Part shown: positions 16,776-25,246 of the stretch, piece after piece
How the letters are laid out: every line of letters begins with the position of its first letter
Position numbering within the stretch: position 1 is the first letter of the stretch
Source of the DNA: JAGRMG01 sp047975215
GTDB lineage: Bacteria > Pseudomonadota > Alphaproteobacteria > Rhodobacterales > Rhodobacteraceae
Assembly: GCA_047975215.1 (NCBI GenBank)
Contig: JBKEDD010000059.1
Location: 1 to 64,000 of the forward strand
Reading direction: 5' to 3'
DNA length: 64,000 bases
Program-made: the position numbers and the translations under genes
The notes under the pieces: model-generated
What the model was told of the DNA's origin: nothing
Databases searched by the model: none
Seen by the model: only the letters and a program-made list of their open reading frames with translations

Positions 16776-16883
16776 GCTTCTTTCTGGTCCGAAATACTCC
16801 CGCCGGAGGCACGGTTTTTTTTCGAAAAACCGTCTGAACGCGCCGGCGTCGCGCTTGTTGAGTATTTTTGACCAGAAAGAAGC
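16776..16883. terminator. Nested inverted repeat / bidirectional terminator
   Basis: Two 24-bp arms, 16776-16799 and 16860-16883, are inverted copies with 22 of 24 matches (GCTTCTTTCTGGTC + AAATACTC core). Nested inside are ACGGTTTTT/AAAAACCGT, a perfect 9-bp stem around 16811-16833. It lies between convergent thioredoxin and PhyH-like genes. The left arm resembles 5534-5562. Either a strong bidirectional terminator or a copy of a mobile short palindromic repeat. Confidence 0.65.
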
Positions 16884-16892
16884 AAGGACGGG

Positions 16893-17699
16893 TCATGCGC
16901 CCAGCAGAATGGGAAACCAGTCTTCGCGCAACCGCTGGCCGGGTTGCATTCCGTGGCCCGGATAGGGCGGCGAGGTCGGGCCGGGGCGCTCGACATAGCG
17001 CGCGTCGTCTCCGACGAGGCGCAGGGAAAAGGCCCGCCTGCGGGCCGATGAGCGGTTGCCGCGCGCACCATGCAGGGTGCGGAAATCGAAGGCCACGGCA
17101 TCGCCCGGCTGCATCGGAAACTCGACGATGCGCATGCCTTCCGCTTCGGGGTCGGGGACATCCATGTAGTCGTTGCCCGCAAAGAAATCTTCCTGGCTGG
17201 CCCAGCGGGTCGGCAGCACCTCCTTTTCCCACAGATGCGACCCGGCGACGCAGCGCAGCGTCGCCTCGCGCACCGGATCGAGCGGCGACCAGAAGCTGAC
17301 GGTCTGGCGGCCCCGGACAAAGTAGTAGGGGCCGTCCTGGTGCCAGGGCGTCGCCATCGAGGTGCCGGGCTCCTTGACCAGAACGTGATCGTGAAACATC
17401 TGTACCGTTTCCGAGCGCATCAGCGCCGCCGCGACAGCGGCAGCCGGAGAATTGCGCACCACCCGGGCAAATTCCGGGATCCGCTCCCAGTTGCAGTAGT
17501 CGTCGAAGAACCGCCCCGTCTCGCCCGCCCTTTCGTTGTTGGAGGCGTAGGGCCCCGGATCGGCCATGTTGGCCGCAACGCCCCGGCGCAGGGTTTCGAC
17601 GTGTTCGCCAAACAGCCCGCGCACCAGCACGACGCCATCGCGCTGGAAGGTGTCGATATCATGCTGCGTCAGCAGAGGATGGATCGTCGAATCGGTCAT
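16893..17699 (-). CDS. Phytanoyl-CoA dioxygenase (PhyH) family protein
   Basis: 268 residues. Fe(II)/2-oxoglutarate dioxygenase of the PhyH group: metal ligands in WHQDGPYYFV (H-x-D) and the distal His in DFRTLHGARGNRS, with a following Arg for 2-oxoglutarate. DGVVLVRGLF near residue 21 is the usual N-terminal signature. Substrate unknown; relatives hydroxylate fatty acids, ectoine or small organic acids. Downstream of irr on the same strand with 74 bp between, so expression could be iron-linked. Confidence 0.85.
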   Translation of the reverse strand: MTDSTIHPLLTQHDIDTFQRDGVVLVRGLFGEHVETLRRGVAANMADPGPYASNNERAGETGRFFDDYCNWERIPEFARVVRNSPAAAVAAALMRSETVQMFHDHVLVKEPGTSMATPWHQDGPYYFVRGRQTVSFWSPLDPVREATLRCVAGSHLWEKEVLPTRWASQEDFFAGNDYMDVPDPEAEGMRIVEFPMQPGDAVAFDFRTLHGARGNRSSARRRAFSLRLVGDDARYVERPGPTSPPYPGHGMQPGQRLREDWFPILLGA

Positions 17700-17773
17700 G
17701 GTCCGCCCCTGTTGTCGCCGGTGCGCAAAGCCTGTCCGAACCCGCCGCGCGGCACAACCGCAAAGTCCCGTTA

Positions 17774-18193
17774 TCAGGCCTTGCGGCGCAGGCGTATCAC
17801 CACGTCCACCGACGCGATCTCGACCCCGTCGGGTGCTTGCGGCAGGCGCGAGATTTCCAGCTGGTCGGGCGGCGCGTCGGACAGGCGCGCCTCGTCCTCC
17901 CAGTAGAAATGCGGGTGATCGTGCGTGTTGGTGTCGAAATAGCTTTTCGATCCGTCAACCGTGATCTCCTGCAAGACGCCGGCGGCGCAGAAGGCGCGCA
18001 GGGTGTTGTAGACGGTCGCCAGCGAAACCGCGACACCGCTGCCGCGGGCGGCTTCGAACAGGCTTTCGGCGGTGACGTGCCTGTGCCGGCCATCGCCGAC
18101 CAGCAGGTCCGCCAGGGCCAGCCGCTGCCGGGTCGGGCGCAGACCCGCGTTCACTAGCCATCCGGTGGCGGTATCCAGGGTGTCGCGCGGCAT
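17774..18193 (-). CDS. irr: Fur-family iron response regulator Irr
   Basis: 139 residues. Winged-helix Fur fold: LRPTRQRLALADLL, VSLATVYNTLRAFCAAGVLQEI (recognition helix), then DTNTHDHPHFYWED, the His-rich segment that in Irr proteins binds haem and metal. The neighbourhood, divergent from fabA, is the usual place for irr in Rhodobacterales. Irr accumulates under iron limitation and represses haem and iron-protein genes. Assignment to Irr rather than Fur/Mur rests on the H-x-H-x-H segment and context. Confidence 0.85.
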   Translation of the reverse strand: MPRDTLDTATGWLVNAGLRPTRQRLALADLLVGDGRHRHVTAESLFEAARGSGVAVSLATVYNTLRAFCAAGVLQEITVDGSKSYFDTNTHDHPHFYWEDEARLSDAPPDQLEISRLPQAPDGVEIASVDVVIRLRRKA

Positions 18194-18240
18194 CCTCGGG
18201 TTTCCGTGTTTCGCTGCTTCGCGATATTAGGTATCCGCAA

Positions 18241-18262
18241 GTTAGAATTCAATTGAATTTCA
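18241..18262. promoter_or_regulatory. Palindrome in the irr-fabA divergent promoter region
   Basis: AATTCAATTGAATT (18246-18259) is a perfect 14-bp palindrome inside an A/T-rich island between irr (start 18193) and fabA (start 18403). TTAGAA overlaps its left side, reminiscent of one half of an iron-control element. Binding by Irr is inference. Confidence 0.4.
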
Positions 18263-18402
18263 TTCGCAGATACGGCCGGGCCCGGCCGCATCGCGTCGCG
18301 TCCGGTCATGCGGGCCGCCCTTGCAGGACCGGTGGCCCCGGTGCTAGACGGACGCGAGGGCGCCTGGCTGGCAGGCGGCCCCGAGCCAGGAGACGCGGCA
18401 GC

Positions 18403-18912
18403 ATGGCCCAGTATCCCACCAGCTTTGACAGGGAGGCGCTGCTGCGATGCGCCCGGGGCGAACTTTTCGGCCCCGGCAATGCCCAGTTGCCCGAGCCACC
18501 GATGCTGATGATGGACCGGATCACCGAAGTCAGCGCCGATGGCGGCGAGCATGGCAAGGGCCATGTCAGGGCCGAGTTCGACATCCGCCCCGACCTCTGG
18601 TTCTTCGGGTGTCACTTTCCCGGCAACCCGATCATGCCCGGCTGTCTGGGGCTGGACGGGCTGTGGCAACTGACGGGGTTCAACCTGGGCTGGCGCGGCT
18701 GGCGGGGGCGCGGATATGCCCTGGGCGTGGGCGAGGTCAAGCTTACGGGCATGGTGCGGCCCGACCGCAAGATGCTGACCTACACGGTCGATTTCACCAA
18801 GGCGATCCAGACCCGCAGGCTGACCATGGGCGTCGCCGATGGCCGGGTCGAGGCCGACGGCGAGCCGATCTATCTGGTCAGGGACATGAAGGTCGCACTG
18901 TCGGAAAGTTGA
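18403..18912 (+). CDS. fabA: 3-hydroxydecanoyl-ACP dehydratase/isomerase
   Basis: 169 residues. Introduces the cis double bond in unsaturated fatty-acid synthesis. Hotdog fold with FFGCHFPGNPIMPGCLGLDGLWQLTGF, containing the catalytic His and Asp regions of FabA. ATG at 18403 has AGGAGA upstream; the frame is open to 18253 but the leader is Arg/Gly-rich with no family similarity. First gene of fabA-fabB-fabI. Confidence 0.95.
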   Translation: MAQYPTSFDREALLRCARGELFGPGNAQLPEPPMLMMDRITEVSADGGEHGKGHVRAEFDIRPDLWFFGCHFPGNPIMPGCLGLDGLWQLTGFNLGWRGWRGRGYALGVGEVKLTGMVRPDRKMLTYTVDFTKAIQTRRLTMGVADGRVEADGEPIYLVRDMKVALSES

Positions 18913-18985
18913 CCGACGGGCGGACCGCCACGTTGACCGCCGCGCCAAAGACGGTCAAAGCTGTTGTGAAATCAGGAGGAACTTC

Positions 18986-20215
18986 ATGCGTCGCGTCGTC
19001 GTAACCGGTCTGGGTATCGTCTCCTCGATCGGCAACAGCGCCCCGGAGGTTCTCGAAGCCCTGAAGGCAGGCGCCTCGGGCATCGCGGCCAGCCCCGAAA
19101 TGGCCGAGCACGGGTTTCGCAGCCAGGTGGCCGGAACCCTGGATATCGACGTCGGCGCGCATGTGGACAAGCGCGCGCTGCGGTTCATGGGCCCGGGCGC
19201 GGCCTATGCCCATATCGCCATGGCCGAAGCGATTGCCGATGCGGGGCTGGAGGAGGGCGACATCGTCAATCCGCGCACCGGGCTGGTTGCCGGGTCGGGC
19301 GGCCCGTCGACCAGTGCCATGCTGGTTGCGCACCAGACGGTACTCAAGACCGGTGCCACCAAGCGGATCGGCCCGTTCGCGGTGCCAAAATGCATGTCTT
19401 CGACGATCAGCGCCAACCTGGCCACCGCCTACAGGATCAAGGGTGTCAACTATTCCATCACCTCGGCCTGTTCCACCAGCCTGCACTGTATCGGCAACGC
19501 CGCCGAACAGATCATGCTGGGCAAGCAGGACGTGATGTTCGCGGGCGGCGCCGAAGAACTGGACTGGACGCTTTCATGCCTGTTCGACGCAATGGGTGCG
19601 ATGTCGTCCAAGTATAACGACACGCCAGAACGCGCCAGCCGCGCCTTTGACGCCAACCGCGACGGTTTCGTGATCTCGGGCGGGGGCGGCATCGTGGTGC
19701 TGGAAGAGCTTGAGCATGCCCTGGCGCGGGGCGCCAGGATCTATGCCGAAGTGACCGGATACGGCGCCACCAGCGACGGGCACGACATGGTGGCGCCATC
19801 GGGCGAGGGCGGCGAACGGGCTATGCGGCTGGCGCTGTCCACCCTCCCCGCGGGGCGCCGCGTCGGCTATATCAACGCGCATGGCACCAGCACTCCGGTC
19901 GGCGATATCGGCGAGGTCGAGGCGGTGCGCCGCGTATTCGGGCAGGGTTCGACTCCGCCGATCAGTTCCACCAAGTCGATGACCGGCCATGCCCAGGGGG
20001 CGGCCGGCGCGCTCGAGACGATCTTCTGCCTGCTGATGCTGGAGCACGATTTCATCACCCGCTCGATCAATGTCGAAACGCTCGACCCGGCGCTGGATGC
20101 GTCCGAGATCGCCCTGGAAACGGTGGCCGATGCCGGGCTGGACAGCGTGATGACCAACAGCTTCGGATTTGGCGGCACCAACGGATCTATGATCCTGTCG
20201 AAATACCAGGGATAG
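18986..20215 (+). CDS. fabB: 3-oxoacyl-ACP synthase I
   Basis: 409 residues. Condensing enzyme that elongates unsaturated acyl-ACPs. Cys in SACSTSLHC, His in INAHGTSTPVGD and GHAQGAAGALE form the Cys-His-His centre of FabB/FabF enzymes; N-terminus RRVVVTGLGIVSSIG is typical. Ribosome site AGGAGG before the ATG. Lies 73 bp after fabA and 9 bp before fabI, an operon for unsaturated fatty-acid synthesis. Confidence 0.95.
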   Translation: MRRVVVTGLGIVSSIGNSAPEVLEALKAGASGIAASPEMAEHGFRSQVAGTLDIDVGAHVDKRALRFMGPGAAYAHIAMAEAIADAGLEEGDIVNPRTGLVAGSGGPSTSAMLVAHQTVLKTGATKRIGPFAVPKCMSSTISANLATAYRIKGVNYSITSACSTSLHCIGNAAEQIMLGKQDVMFAGGAEELDWTLSCLFDAMGAMSSKYNDTPERASRAFDANRDGFVISGGGGIVVLEELEHALARGARIYAEVTGYGATSDGHDMVAPSGEGGERAMRLALSTLPAGRRVGYINAHGTSTPVGDIGEVEAVRRVFGQGSTPPISSTKSMTGHAQGAAGALETIFCLLMLEHDFITRSINVETLDPALDASEIALETVADAGLDSVMTNSFGFGGTNGSMILSKYQG

Positions 20216-20224
20216 GATCAGGCC

Positions 20225-21016
20225 ATGTCCAACACGCTTTCCGGAAAACGCGGCCTGATCATGGGTGTTGCAAACGACCGGTCGATCGCCTGGGGGATCG
20301 CGCGTGCGATGCACGAGGCGGGCGCCGAACTGGCCTTTACCCATCAGGGCGAGGCGTTCGGAAAACGGCTGGAGCCGCTGGCGCAAAGCGTCGGTTCGGA
20401 TTTCATGGTCGATGTCGACGTGACCGACGACAACTCGCTGGATGCGGCGTTCGAACAACTGGCCGCACGCTGGCCCAGCATCGACTTTCTGGTGCATGCC
20501 ATCGCGTTTTCCGACAAGTCGGAACTGACGGGGCGGTTCCTGAATACCAGCCGCGCCAATTTCAAGCATTCGCTCGACATCAGCGCCTATTCCTTCATCG
20601 AGGTCGCGCGCCGCGCCCACCCCCTGATGCGCGAAAATGGCGGCACGCTGATTACCCTGACCTATCAGGGCAGCAACCGGGTCGTACCGAACTACAACGT
20701 GATGGGCGTGGCCAAGGCGGCGCTGGAATCGATTACCCGCTATCTGGCCAACGACCTTGGCCCGGACGGGATCCGGGTGAACGCGATTTCGCCGGGACCG
20801 ATGCGCACGCTTGCCGGGGCGGCGATCGGGGGCGCGCGCAAGACCTACAAATACACCGAGGCCAATACGCCGCTGCGCCGCAACGCGACGCTCGAGGCGG
20901 TCGGCGGTACCGCGGTCTACCTGGTGTCGGATGCGGGCGAGTTCACCACCGGCGAGATCATCCGCGTCGATGGCGGCTATCACGTTCTGGGCATGCCCCA
21001 GCCGGAAGCGATGTAG
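20225..21016 (+). CDS. fabI: Enoyl-ACP reductase (NADH)
   Basis: 263 residues. Short-chain-dehydrogenase-fold reductase for the last step of each fatty-acid elongation cycle. N-terminal GVANDRSIAWGIARAM is the FabI cofactor loop; the active site is LTYQGSNRVVPNYNVMGVAKAALE, giving the FabI-type Tyr-x6-Lys spacing; C-terminal GGYHVLGM is the usual end. The alphaproteobacterial FabI target of triclosan-type inhibitors. Third gene of the fab operon. Confidence 0.95.
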   Translation: MSNTLSGKRGLIMGVANDRSIAWGIARAMHEAGAELAFTHQGEAFGKRLEPLAQSVGSDFMVDVDVTDDNSLDAAFEQLAARWPSIDFLVHAIAFSDKSELTGRFLNTSRANFKHSLDISAYSFIEVARRAHPLMRENGGTLITLTYQGSNRVVPNYNVMGVAKAALESITRYLANDLGPDGIRVNAISPGPMRTLAGAAIGGARKTYKYTEANTPLRRNATLEAVGGTAVYLVSDAGEFTTGEIIRVDGGYHVLGMPQPEAM

Positions 21017-21127
21017 GCCGCAGCCCATCCGAAAACGCCGGGCCCGCGATCCGGGGCGGCGCGGGTAATCTGAAAATAATCACGGGCTTGCCAAGCGTTG
21101 GCCACACTCTGCCGCTATCCCGTCGGC

Positions 21128-21442
21128 ATGATGCAATTCGACGACATTCTTGACGAGAACGACGATGCGCCCCGCCGCCGCCCGTTGGTCTTTCGCCTGA
21201 CGCTTTGGGCCGCGATGGCCCTGTGCGCCACCCTGATCGCAACCGTGCTGCTGTCCGATCCCTATGTGGCCAGCCGCGTCAAGGATGCGGCGGACACGCT
21301 GTCGATACGCCTTGAATGGCACAGCCCCGGCCAAAGCACCGCGACCCAGGCCATCGCACAGACGGATATCCGCCCGGCGGTCCGTTCCATGCCGTCCGAT
21401 CGCATCCCGGTACGCCGCGCCGGCTTTGCGACCGCTGACTGA
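21128..21442 (+). CDS. Small single-span membrane protein, unknown
   Basis: 104 residues from ATGATG at 21128 (frame also open from TTG at 21098; no good ribosome site for either). An acidic start (FDDILDENDDAPRRR) precedes one membrane helix (LTLWAAMALCATLIATVLL), then a 55-residue tail with SDPYVASRVKDAADTLSIRLEW. No family recognised. Lies between fabI and the convergent FKBP gene. The acidic-basic-TM order and hydrophobic helix make a coding call reasonable but not certain. Confidence 0.55.
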   Translation: MMQFDDILDENDDAPRRRPLVFRLTLWAAMALCATLIATVLLSDPYVASRVKDAADTLSIRLEWHSPGQSTATQAIAQTDIRPAVRSMPSDRIPVRRAGFATAD

Positions 21443-21466
21443 GCCGGCGCGGATACGCGCGCCCCG

Positions 21467-21895
21467 TCAGCCGATGGCCACGAGCTCGATGTCAAACACC
21501 AGATCCTGCCCGGCCAGCGGGTGATTGGCGTCCAGCGTCACCGTCTCCTCGGCAACATGCACAACCGTTACCGGCAGCACCTGTCCCTCGGGCGTCTGCA
21601 TCTGAAGCCGGGAACCGGGTTCCAGCGGAATATCGTCGGGAATGCCCGATCGCGGCACATCCTGGCGCATGTCGGGGTTGATCGGCCCGTAGGCGGCTTG
21701 GCACGGCACGTTCACGGTCTTCTTGTCGCCCACGTTCATTCCCGGCAAGGCTTCGTCCAGCCCCGGAATGATCTGGCCCGATCCGACCGTGAATTCCAGC
21801 GGATCGCGGCCCTGAGACGAATCGAAGGTCTGTCCGTCCGTCAGGCTTCCGGTGTAGTGGATTTGTACGGTGTCACCGCTCTTGACCTGGGCCAT
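21467..21895 (-). CDS. FKBP-type peptidyl-prolyl isomerase, SlyD-like
   Basis: 142 residues. QVKSGDTVQIHYTGSLTDGQTFDSS starts the FKBP domain and EFTVGSGQIIPGLDEALPGM continues it. An insert-in-flap domain (AYGPINPDMRQDVPRSGIP... VTLDANHPLAGQDLVFDIEL) marks the SlyD type that folds proteins and can bind metals. It lacks the long His-rich SlyD tail. ATG at 21895 has CGGAGCG just upstream; the open frame continues to 22069 without family-like sequence. Confidence 0.92.
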   Translation of the reverse strand: MAQVKSGDTVQIHYTGSLTDGQTFDSSQGRDPLEFTVGSGQIIPGLDEALPGMNVGDKKTVNVPCQAAYGPINPDMRQDVPRSGIPDDIPLEPGSRLQMQTPEGQVLPVTVVHVAEETVTLDANHPLAGQDLVFDIELVAIG

Positions 21896-22036
21896 GTTCG
21901 CTCCGATCTGTGGGATTGCAGGAACCGCCCAGCCTACAGGTCTGAACGCCGGTGTAAACCCGATGACCCGATGCCGGTTCCCCCTTTCGCCACCCGCCCG
22001 GCTGTGCCAGTCTGCGCCGCAAACACGAGGCGGACC

Positions 22037-22105
22037 ATGCCCATCACGACCCGCATCTTCGATTCCCATGGAACGCTGTCCGATGCCGCGGCAGCGGGGT
22101 ATTGA
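22037..22105 (+). CDS. Possible 22-codon leader ORF overlapping the hydrolase start
   Basis: ATG at 22037 follows GAGGCGGACC, a fair ribosome site. It encodes MPITTRIFDSHGTLSDAAAAGY and stops at a TGA that shares its final A with the hydrolase ATG (TGATG). The overlap would allow translational coupling. The FDSHGTLSD stretch looks like a HAD motif I (FDxDGTL), so it could instead be the stub of a lost HAD gene. No direct evidence that the peptide is made. Confidence 0.35.
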   Translation: MPITTRIFDSHGTLSDAAAAGY

Positions 22106-22935
22106 TGGCGAAGTTCACGACCTCCGACGGACTGCGCCTGCATGTCGAGGACACCGGCAGCGGCCAGCCGCTGCTGTGTCTGGCCGGGCTGACCCGTACC
22201 AGTCGCGATTTCGATTTCCTCGCCCCGCATCTGGGCGGGATGCGCCTGATCGCGATGGACTATCGCGGCCGCGGCCTTTCTGATCGCGCCCCCGACCCGG
22301 CCAGCTACAACGTGACGCGCGAAATGCAGGACGCGGTCGAACTGCTGGATCATCTCGGGCTTGAACGGGTGACGGTGCTGGGCACGTCGCGCGGCGGGCT
22401 GATCGCCATGGCGATGGCGGCGATGTCGCCGGGCCGCCTGGCAGGCGTGATCCTGAACGATGTCGGCCCGGAAATCAGCGCCGAAGGCATCGCCCGGATC
22501 ATGGACTACGTCGGCCGCCCTCCGGTCTGGCACAATCTCGACGGCGCCGCCGCGGGGCTTGCCGAGGCCCTGGGCGCGCAATTTCCCGGCGTGCCGGCAG
22601 AGCGTTGGCGAGCAATGGCCGCCGCCCAGTTCGAAGAGGCCGCGGAAGGGCTGCGCCTGCGCTACGATCCGCGCTTGCGCGACGCGCTGACAGCCCAGGC
22701 CGCGGCCGGGCCGCCGCCGGATCTCTGGCCGCTGTTCGATGCGCTGAAACCGTTGCCGGCCGGCGTGCTGCGCGGCGCCAATTCCGACATCCTGACCGCC
22801 CCGACGCTTGCCGAAATGCGCCGCCGCCATTCCGGTCTGCATGTCGCGGAAATCCCCGATCGCGGCCATGCGCCGTTTCTCGACGAGCCGCAGTCGCTGG
22901 CCCTGATCCGCACCGTGCTGGGGCTTGCCGCATGA
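22105..22935 (+). CDS. Alpha/beta hydrolase
   Basis: 276 residues. Nucleophile elbow GTSRGG (Ser), oxyanion region LCLAGLTRTSRDFDFLAPHL, C-terminal His in IPDRGHAPFLDEP and a helical cap between. Typical small esterase/lactonase-like alpha/beta hydrolase; substrate unknown. Its stop overlaps the next gene's ATG (ATGA), so it is coupled to the dehydratase and, through that, to the MFS exporter. Confidence 0.88.
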   Translation: MAKFTTSDGLRLHVEDTGSGQPLLCLAGLTRTSRDFDFLAPHLGGMRLIAMDYRGRGLSDRAPDPASYNVTREMQDAVELLDHLGLERVTVLGTSRGGLIAMAMAAMSPGRLAGVILNDVGPEISAEGIARIMDYVGRPPVWHNLDGAAAGLAEALGAQFPGVPAERWRAMAAAQFEEAAEGLRLRYDPRLRDALTAQAAAGPPPDLWPLFDALKPLPAGVLRGANSDILTAPTLAEMRRRHSGLHVAEIPDRGHAPFLDEPQSLALIRTVLGLAA

Positions 22936-23909
22936 CATCGCTTGCCATGATCGAAGCCGCCGCCGCCCGGCTGAAGGGCCGGGCGCGTCATACGCCCATG
23001 CTGAGTTCGCCGTTTCTGGACGAGATCGCCGGCCGCCGGGTGCTGGTCAAGGCGGAATGCCTGCAACATACCGGCAGTTTCAAGTTTCGCGGTGGCTGGT
23101 CGGCGGTATCGGCGCTGGACCCGGAGGTGCGGGCGCGCGGCGTGATTGCCTTTTCCAGCGGGAACCACGCGCAGGGCGTGGCGCTGGCGGCGCGGCTGCA
23201 CGGGGTCGGGGCGATGATCGTGATGCCCTCGGACGCGCCGGCGACAAAGATCGCCAACACCCGCGCGCTGGGGGCCGAGGTAGTGCCATACGACCGCGCC
23301 ACGCAGGACCGCGATGCAATCGGCGCCGGTCTGGCCGAATCGCGCGGGCTGACCCTGATCCGACCGTTCGATGATGCGCAGGTGATCGCGGGTCAGGCAA
23401 CGGTCGGGCTGGAAATCGCGCAACAGGCGGCCGAACTCGGCGTGAACGAGGCCGACGTGCTGATCCCCTGCGGCGGCGGCGGGTTGAGTTCGGGAATCGC
23501 GCTGGCGCTGGAGGGCCATGCGCCGGGGTTGCGCGCGCGCACCGTGGAACCGGCGGGTTTCGACGATGTGGCGCGTTCGCTTGCGGCGGGCCGGATCCAG
23601 CGCAACGACCGCCTGTCCGGATCGATCTGCGATGCCATCGTCACGCCCGAACCGGGGCGGATCACGTTTCCCATCCTGCAAAGGCTGTGCGGCCCCGGGC
23701 TTGCGGTCAGCGACGACGATGCGCTGCATGCGATGACGCTGGGGTTTTCCCGCCTCAGGATCGTGGCCGAACCCGGCGGCGCGGTGGCGCTTGCCGCCGC
23801 GCTGCTGCACGGCAACGAAATTCGCGGCGATGCGGTGATCGCGGTGGTATCGGGCGGCAATGTCGATGCGGATCTGTTCCGATCCGCGCTCAAGCAATTC
23901 GCGAAATGA
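22932..23909 (+). CDS. Threonine/serine dehydratase-like PLP enzyme
   Basis: 325 residues, fold-type II PLP enzyme. Lys Schiff-base segment TGSFKFRGGWSAV near residue 55, phosphate-binding PCGGGGLSSGIALA, substrate/cofactor segment SSGNHAQGVALAA. No C-terminal ACT regulatory domain, so it resembles catabolic threonine or 3-hydroxyaspartate dehydratases and serine racemase rather than biosynthetic IlvA. Overlaps both neighbours by ATGA, forming a three-gene translationally coupled set. Confidence 0.88.
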   Translation: MTSLAMIEAAAARLKGRARHTPMLSSPFLDEIAGRRVLVKAECLQHTGSFKFRGGWSAVSALDPEVRARGVIAFSSGNHAQGVALAARLHGVGAMIVMPSDAPATKIANTRALGAEVVPYDRATQDRDAIGAGLAESRGLTLIRPFDDAQVIAGQATVGLEIAQQAAELGVNEADVLIPCGGGGLSSGIALALEGHAPGLRARTVEPAGFDDVARSLAAGRIQRNDRLSGSICDAIVTPEPGRITFPILQRLCGPGLAVSDDDALHAMTLGFSRLRIVAEPGGAVALAAALLHGNEIRGDAVIAVVSGGNVDADLFRSALKQFAK

Positions 23910-25168
23910 GCGCGAACCGGGACGCCGGGCCGGATGTTCCTGGCCGGCCCTCCAGGGGTTCCCCATTGCGCCTGCCGATCCTGTTCATTCTGGCGACGGT
24001 CATGCTCGACGCGATGGGCATCGGGCTGATCATGCCGATCATGCCGGATCTGATCCGCGAGGTGGAGGGCGGCAGCCTGGCCGACGCCGCGCTTTGGGGC
24101 GGGCTTCTGGCCACCGCCTTCTCGGTAATGCAGTTCCTGTTCGCGCCGGTCGTCGGCAGCCTTTCGGATGCGGTCGGGCGCCGCCCGGTGCTGCTTGTGT
24201 CGCTGGCGGTGCTGACACTCGACTATCTGGTGATGGCGCTGGCCGGAAGCATCTGGCTTCTGCTGCTGGGCCGGATCGTCGGCGGCATCACCTCGGCCAC
24301 GCATTCCACCGCCTCGGCCTACATGGCCGACATTTCCGAACCCCGAGAACGCGCCGCCAATTTTGGCCTGATCGGCGCCGCCTTCGGGGTCGGTTTCGTA
24401 CTCGGGCCGGTGATCGGCGGCACGCTGGCTGAATTCGGCACCCGGGCGCCCTTTTTCGCCGCCGCCGCGCTGGCGGCGGCGAATTTCATGCTGGGCTATC
24501 GGGTAATGCGCGAAACCGTCACCGAGCGCACCCGCCGCGCCTTTGCATGGGGCCGCGCCAACCCGTTGGGCGCCTTCCGCCAGATGGCACACCTGCCGGG
24601 CATCACGCCGCTGATGGTCGTCTTTTTCATCTATTCCGTGGCGCTTTACGTCTACCCGGCGATCTGGGCCTACTACACGCAGGCGCGGTTCGGCTGGGCA
24701 CCGCCGATGATCGGTCTGTCGCTGGCGGTCTACGGCATCTCGATGGCGCTGGTGCAGGGCGTACTGATGCGCCCGGTGCTGCGGCGCCTGGGCGAACGCC
24801 GCACGGTGGTCTGGGGCCAGGTCTTCGACCTCATCACCTTCGGCCTTCTGGCCATCATCACCAGCGGCACGCTGGCGCTGATCCTGACGCCGGTCACGGC
24901 ACTGGGCGTGATGGTCACGCCGGCCTTGCAGGGGATCATGTCGCGCCGGGTGGCCGATGATGCCCAGGGCGAATTGCAGGGTGTGCTGAGCAGCCTGCAC
25001 GCGCTTGCGGCAATCGTCGCACCGCTGACGATGACGGGGGTGTTTGCCGCCTTCACGCGGCCGGGCGCGGCCATCCAACTGCCCGGCGCCCCCTTCGTGC
25101 TGTCCATGGCACTGGTCGTGCTCGGCCTGGCGATCTTCTCGCGCACCCGTACCAGCCTGCCCGGATAG
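23906..25168 (+). CDS. MFS transporter, TetA-like
   Basis: 420 residues with about 12 hydrophobic segments. LDAMGIGLIMPIMPDLIRE in the first helix and GSLSDAVGRRPVLL in the 2-3 loop closely follow the TetA(A-C) class of tetracycline/proton antiporters, and GRIVGGITSATHSTASAYMADIS is also class-typical. Chromosomal TetA-like exporters in roseobacters need not confer resistance; here the context (hydrolase and dehydratase, ATGA overlap) suggests export of a metabolite. The frame extends upstream inside the dehydratase; ATG at 23906 is preferred. Confidence 0.88.
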   Translation: MSANRDAGPDVPGRPSRGSPLRLPILFILATVMLDAMGIGLIMPIMPDLIREVEGGSLADAALWGGLLATAFSVMQFLFAPVVGSLSDAVGRRPVLLVSLAVLTLDYLVMALAGSIWLLLLGRIVGGITSATHSTASAYMADISEPRERAANFGLIGAAFGVGFVLGPVIGGTLAEFGTRAPFFAAAALAAANFMLGYRVMRETVTERTRRAFAWGRANPLGAFRQMAHLPGITPLMVVFFIYSVALYVYPAIWAYYTQARFGWAPPMIGLSLAVYGISMALVQGVLMRPVLRRLGERRTVVWGQVFDLITFGLLAIITSGTLALILTPVTALGVMVTPALQGIMSRRVADDAQGELQGVLSSLHALAAIVAPLTMTGVFAAFTRPGAAIQLPGAPFVLSMALVVLGLAIFSRTRTSLPG

Positions 25169-25246
25169 CCCGCCAATCCGGTTTCGCCCTTGCAAGGCGT
25201 TGCGGCCCGGTCCACCCTGTTGGGGAACGAACCGGGGAAGCCCCAT

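Noticed and set aside
23906..25168. Acquired tetracycline-resistance gene
   Set aside because: TetA-like motifs are present, but no tetR partner, mobile element or composition shift is seen, and it is translationally coupled to metabolic genes.
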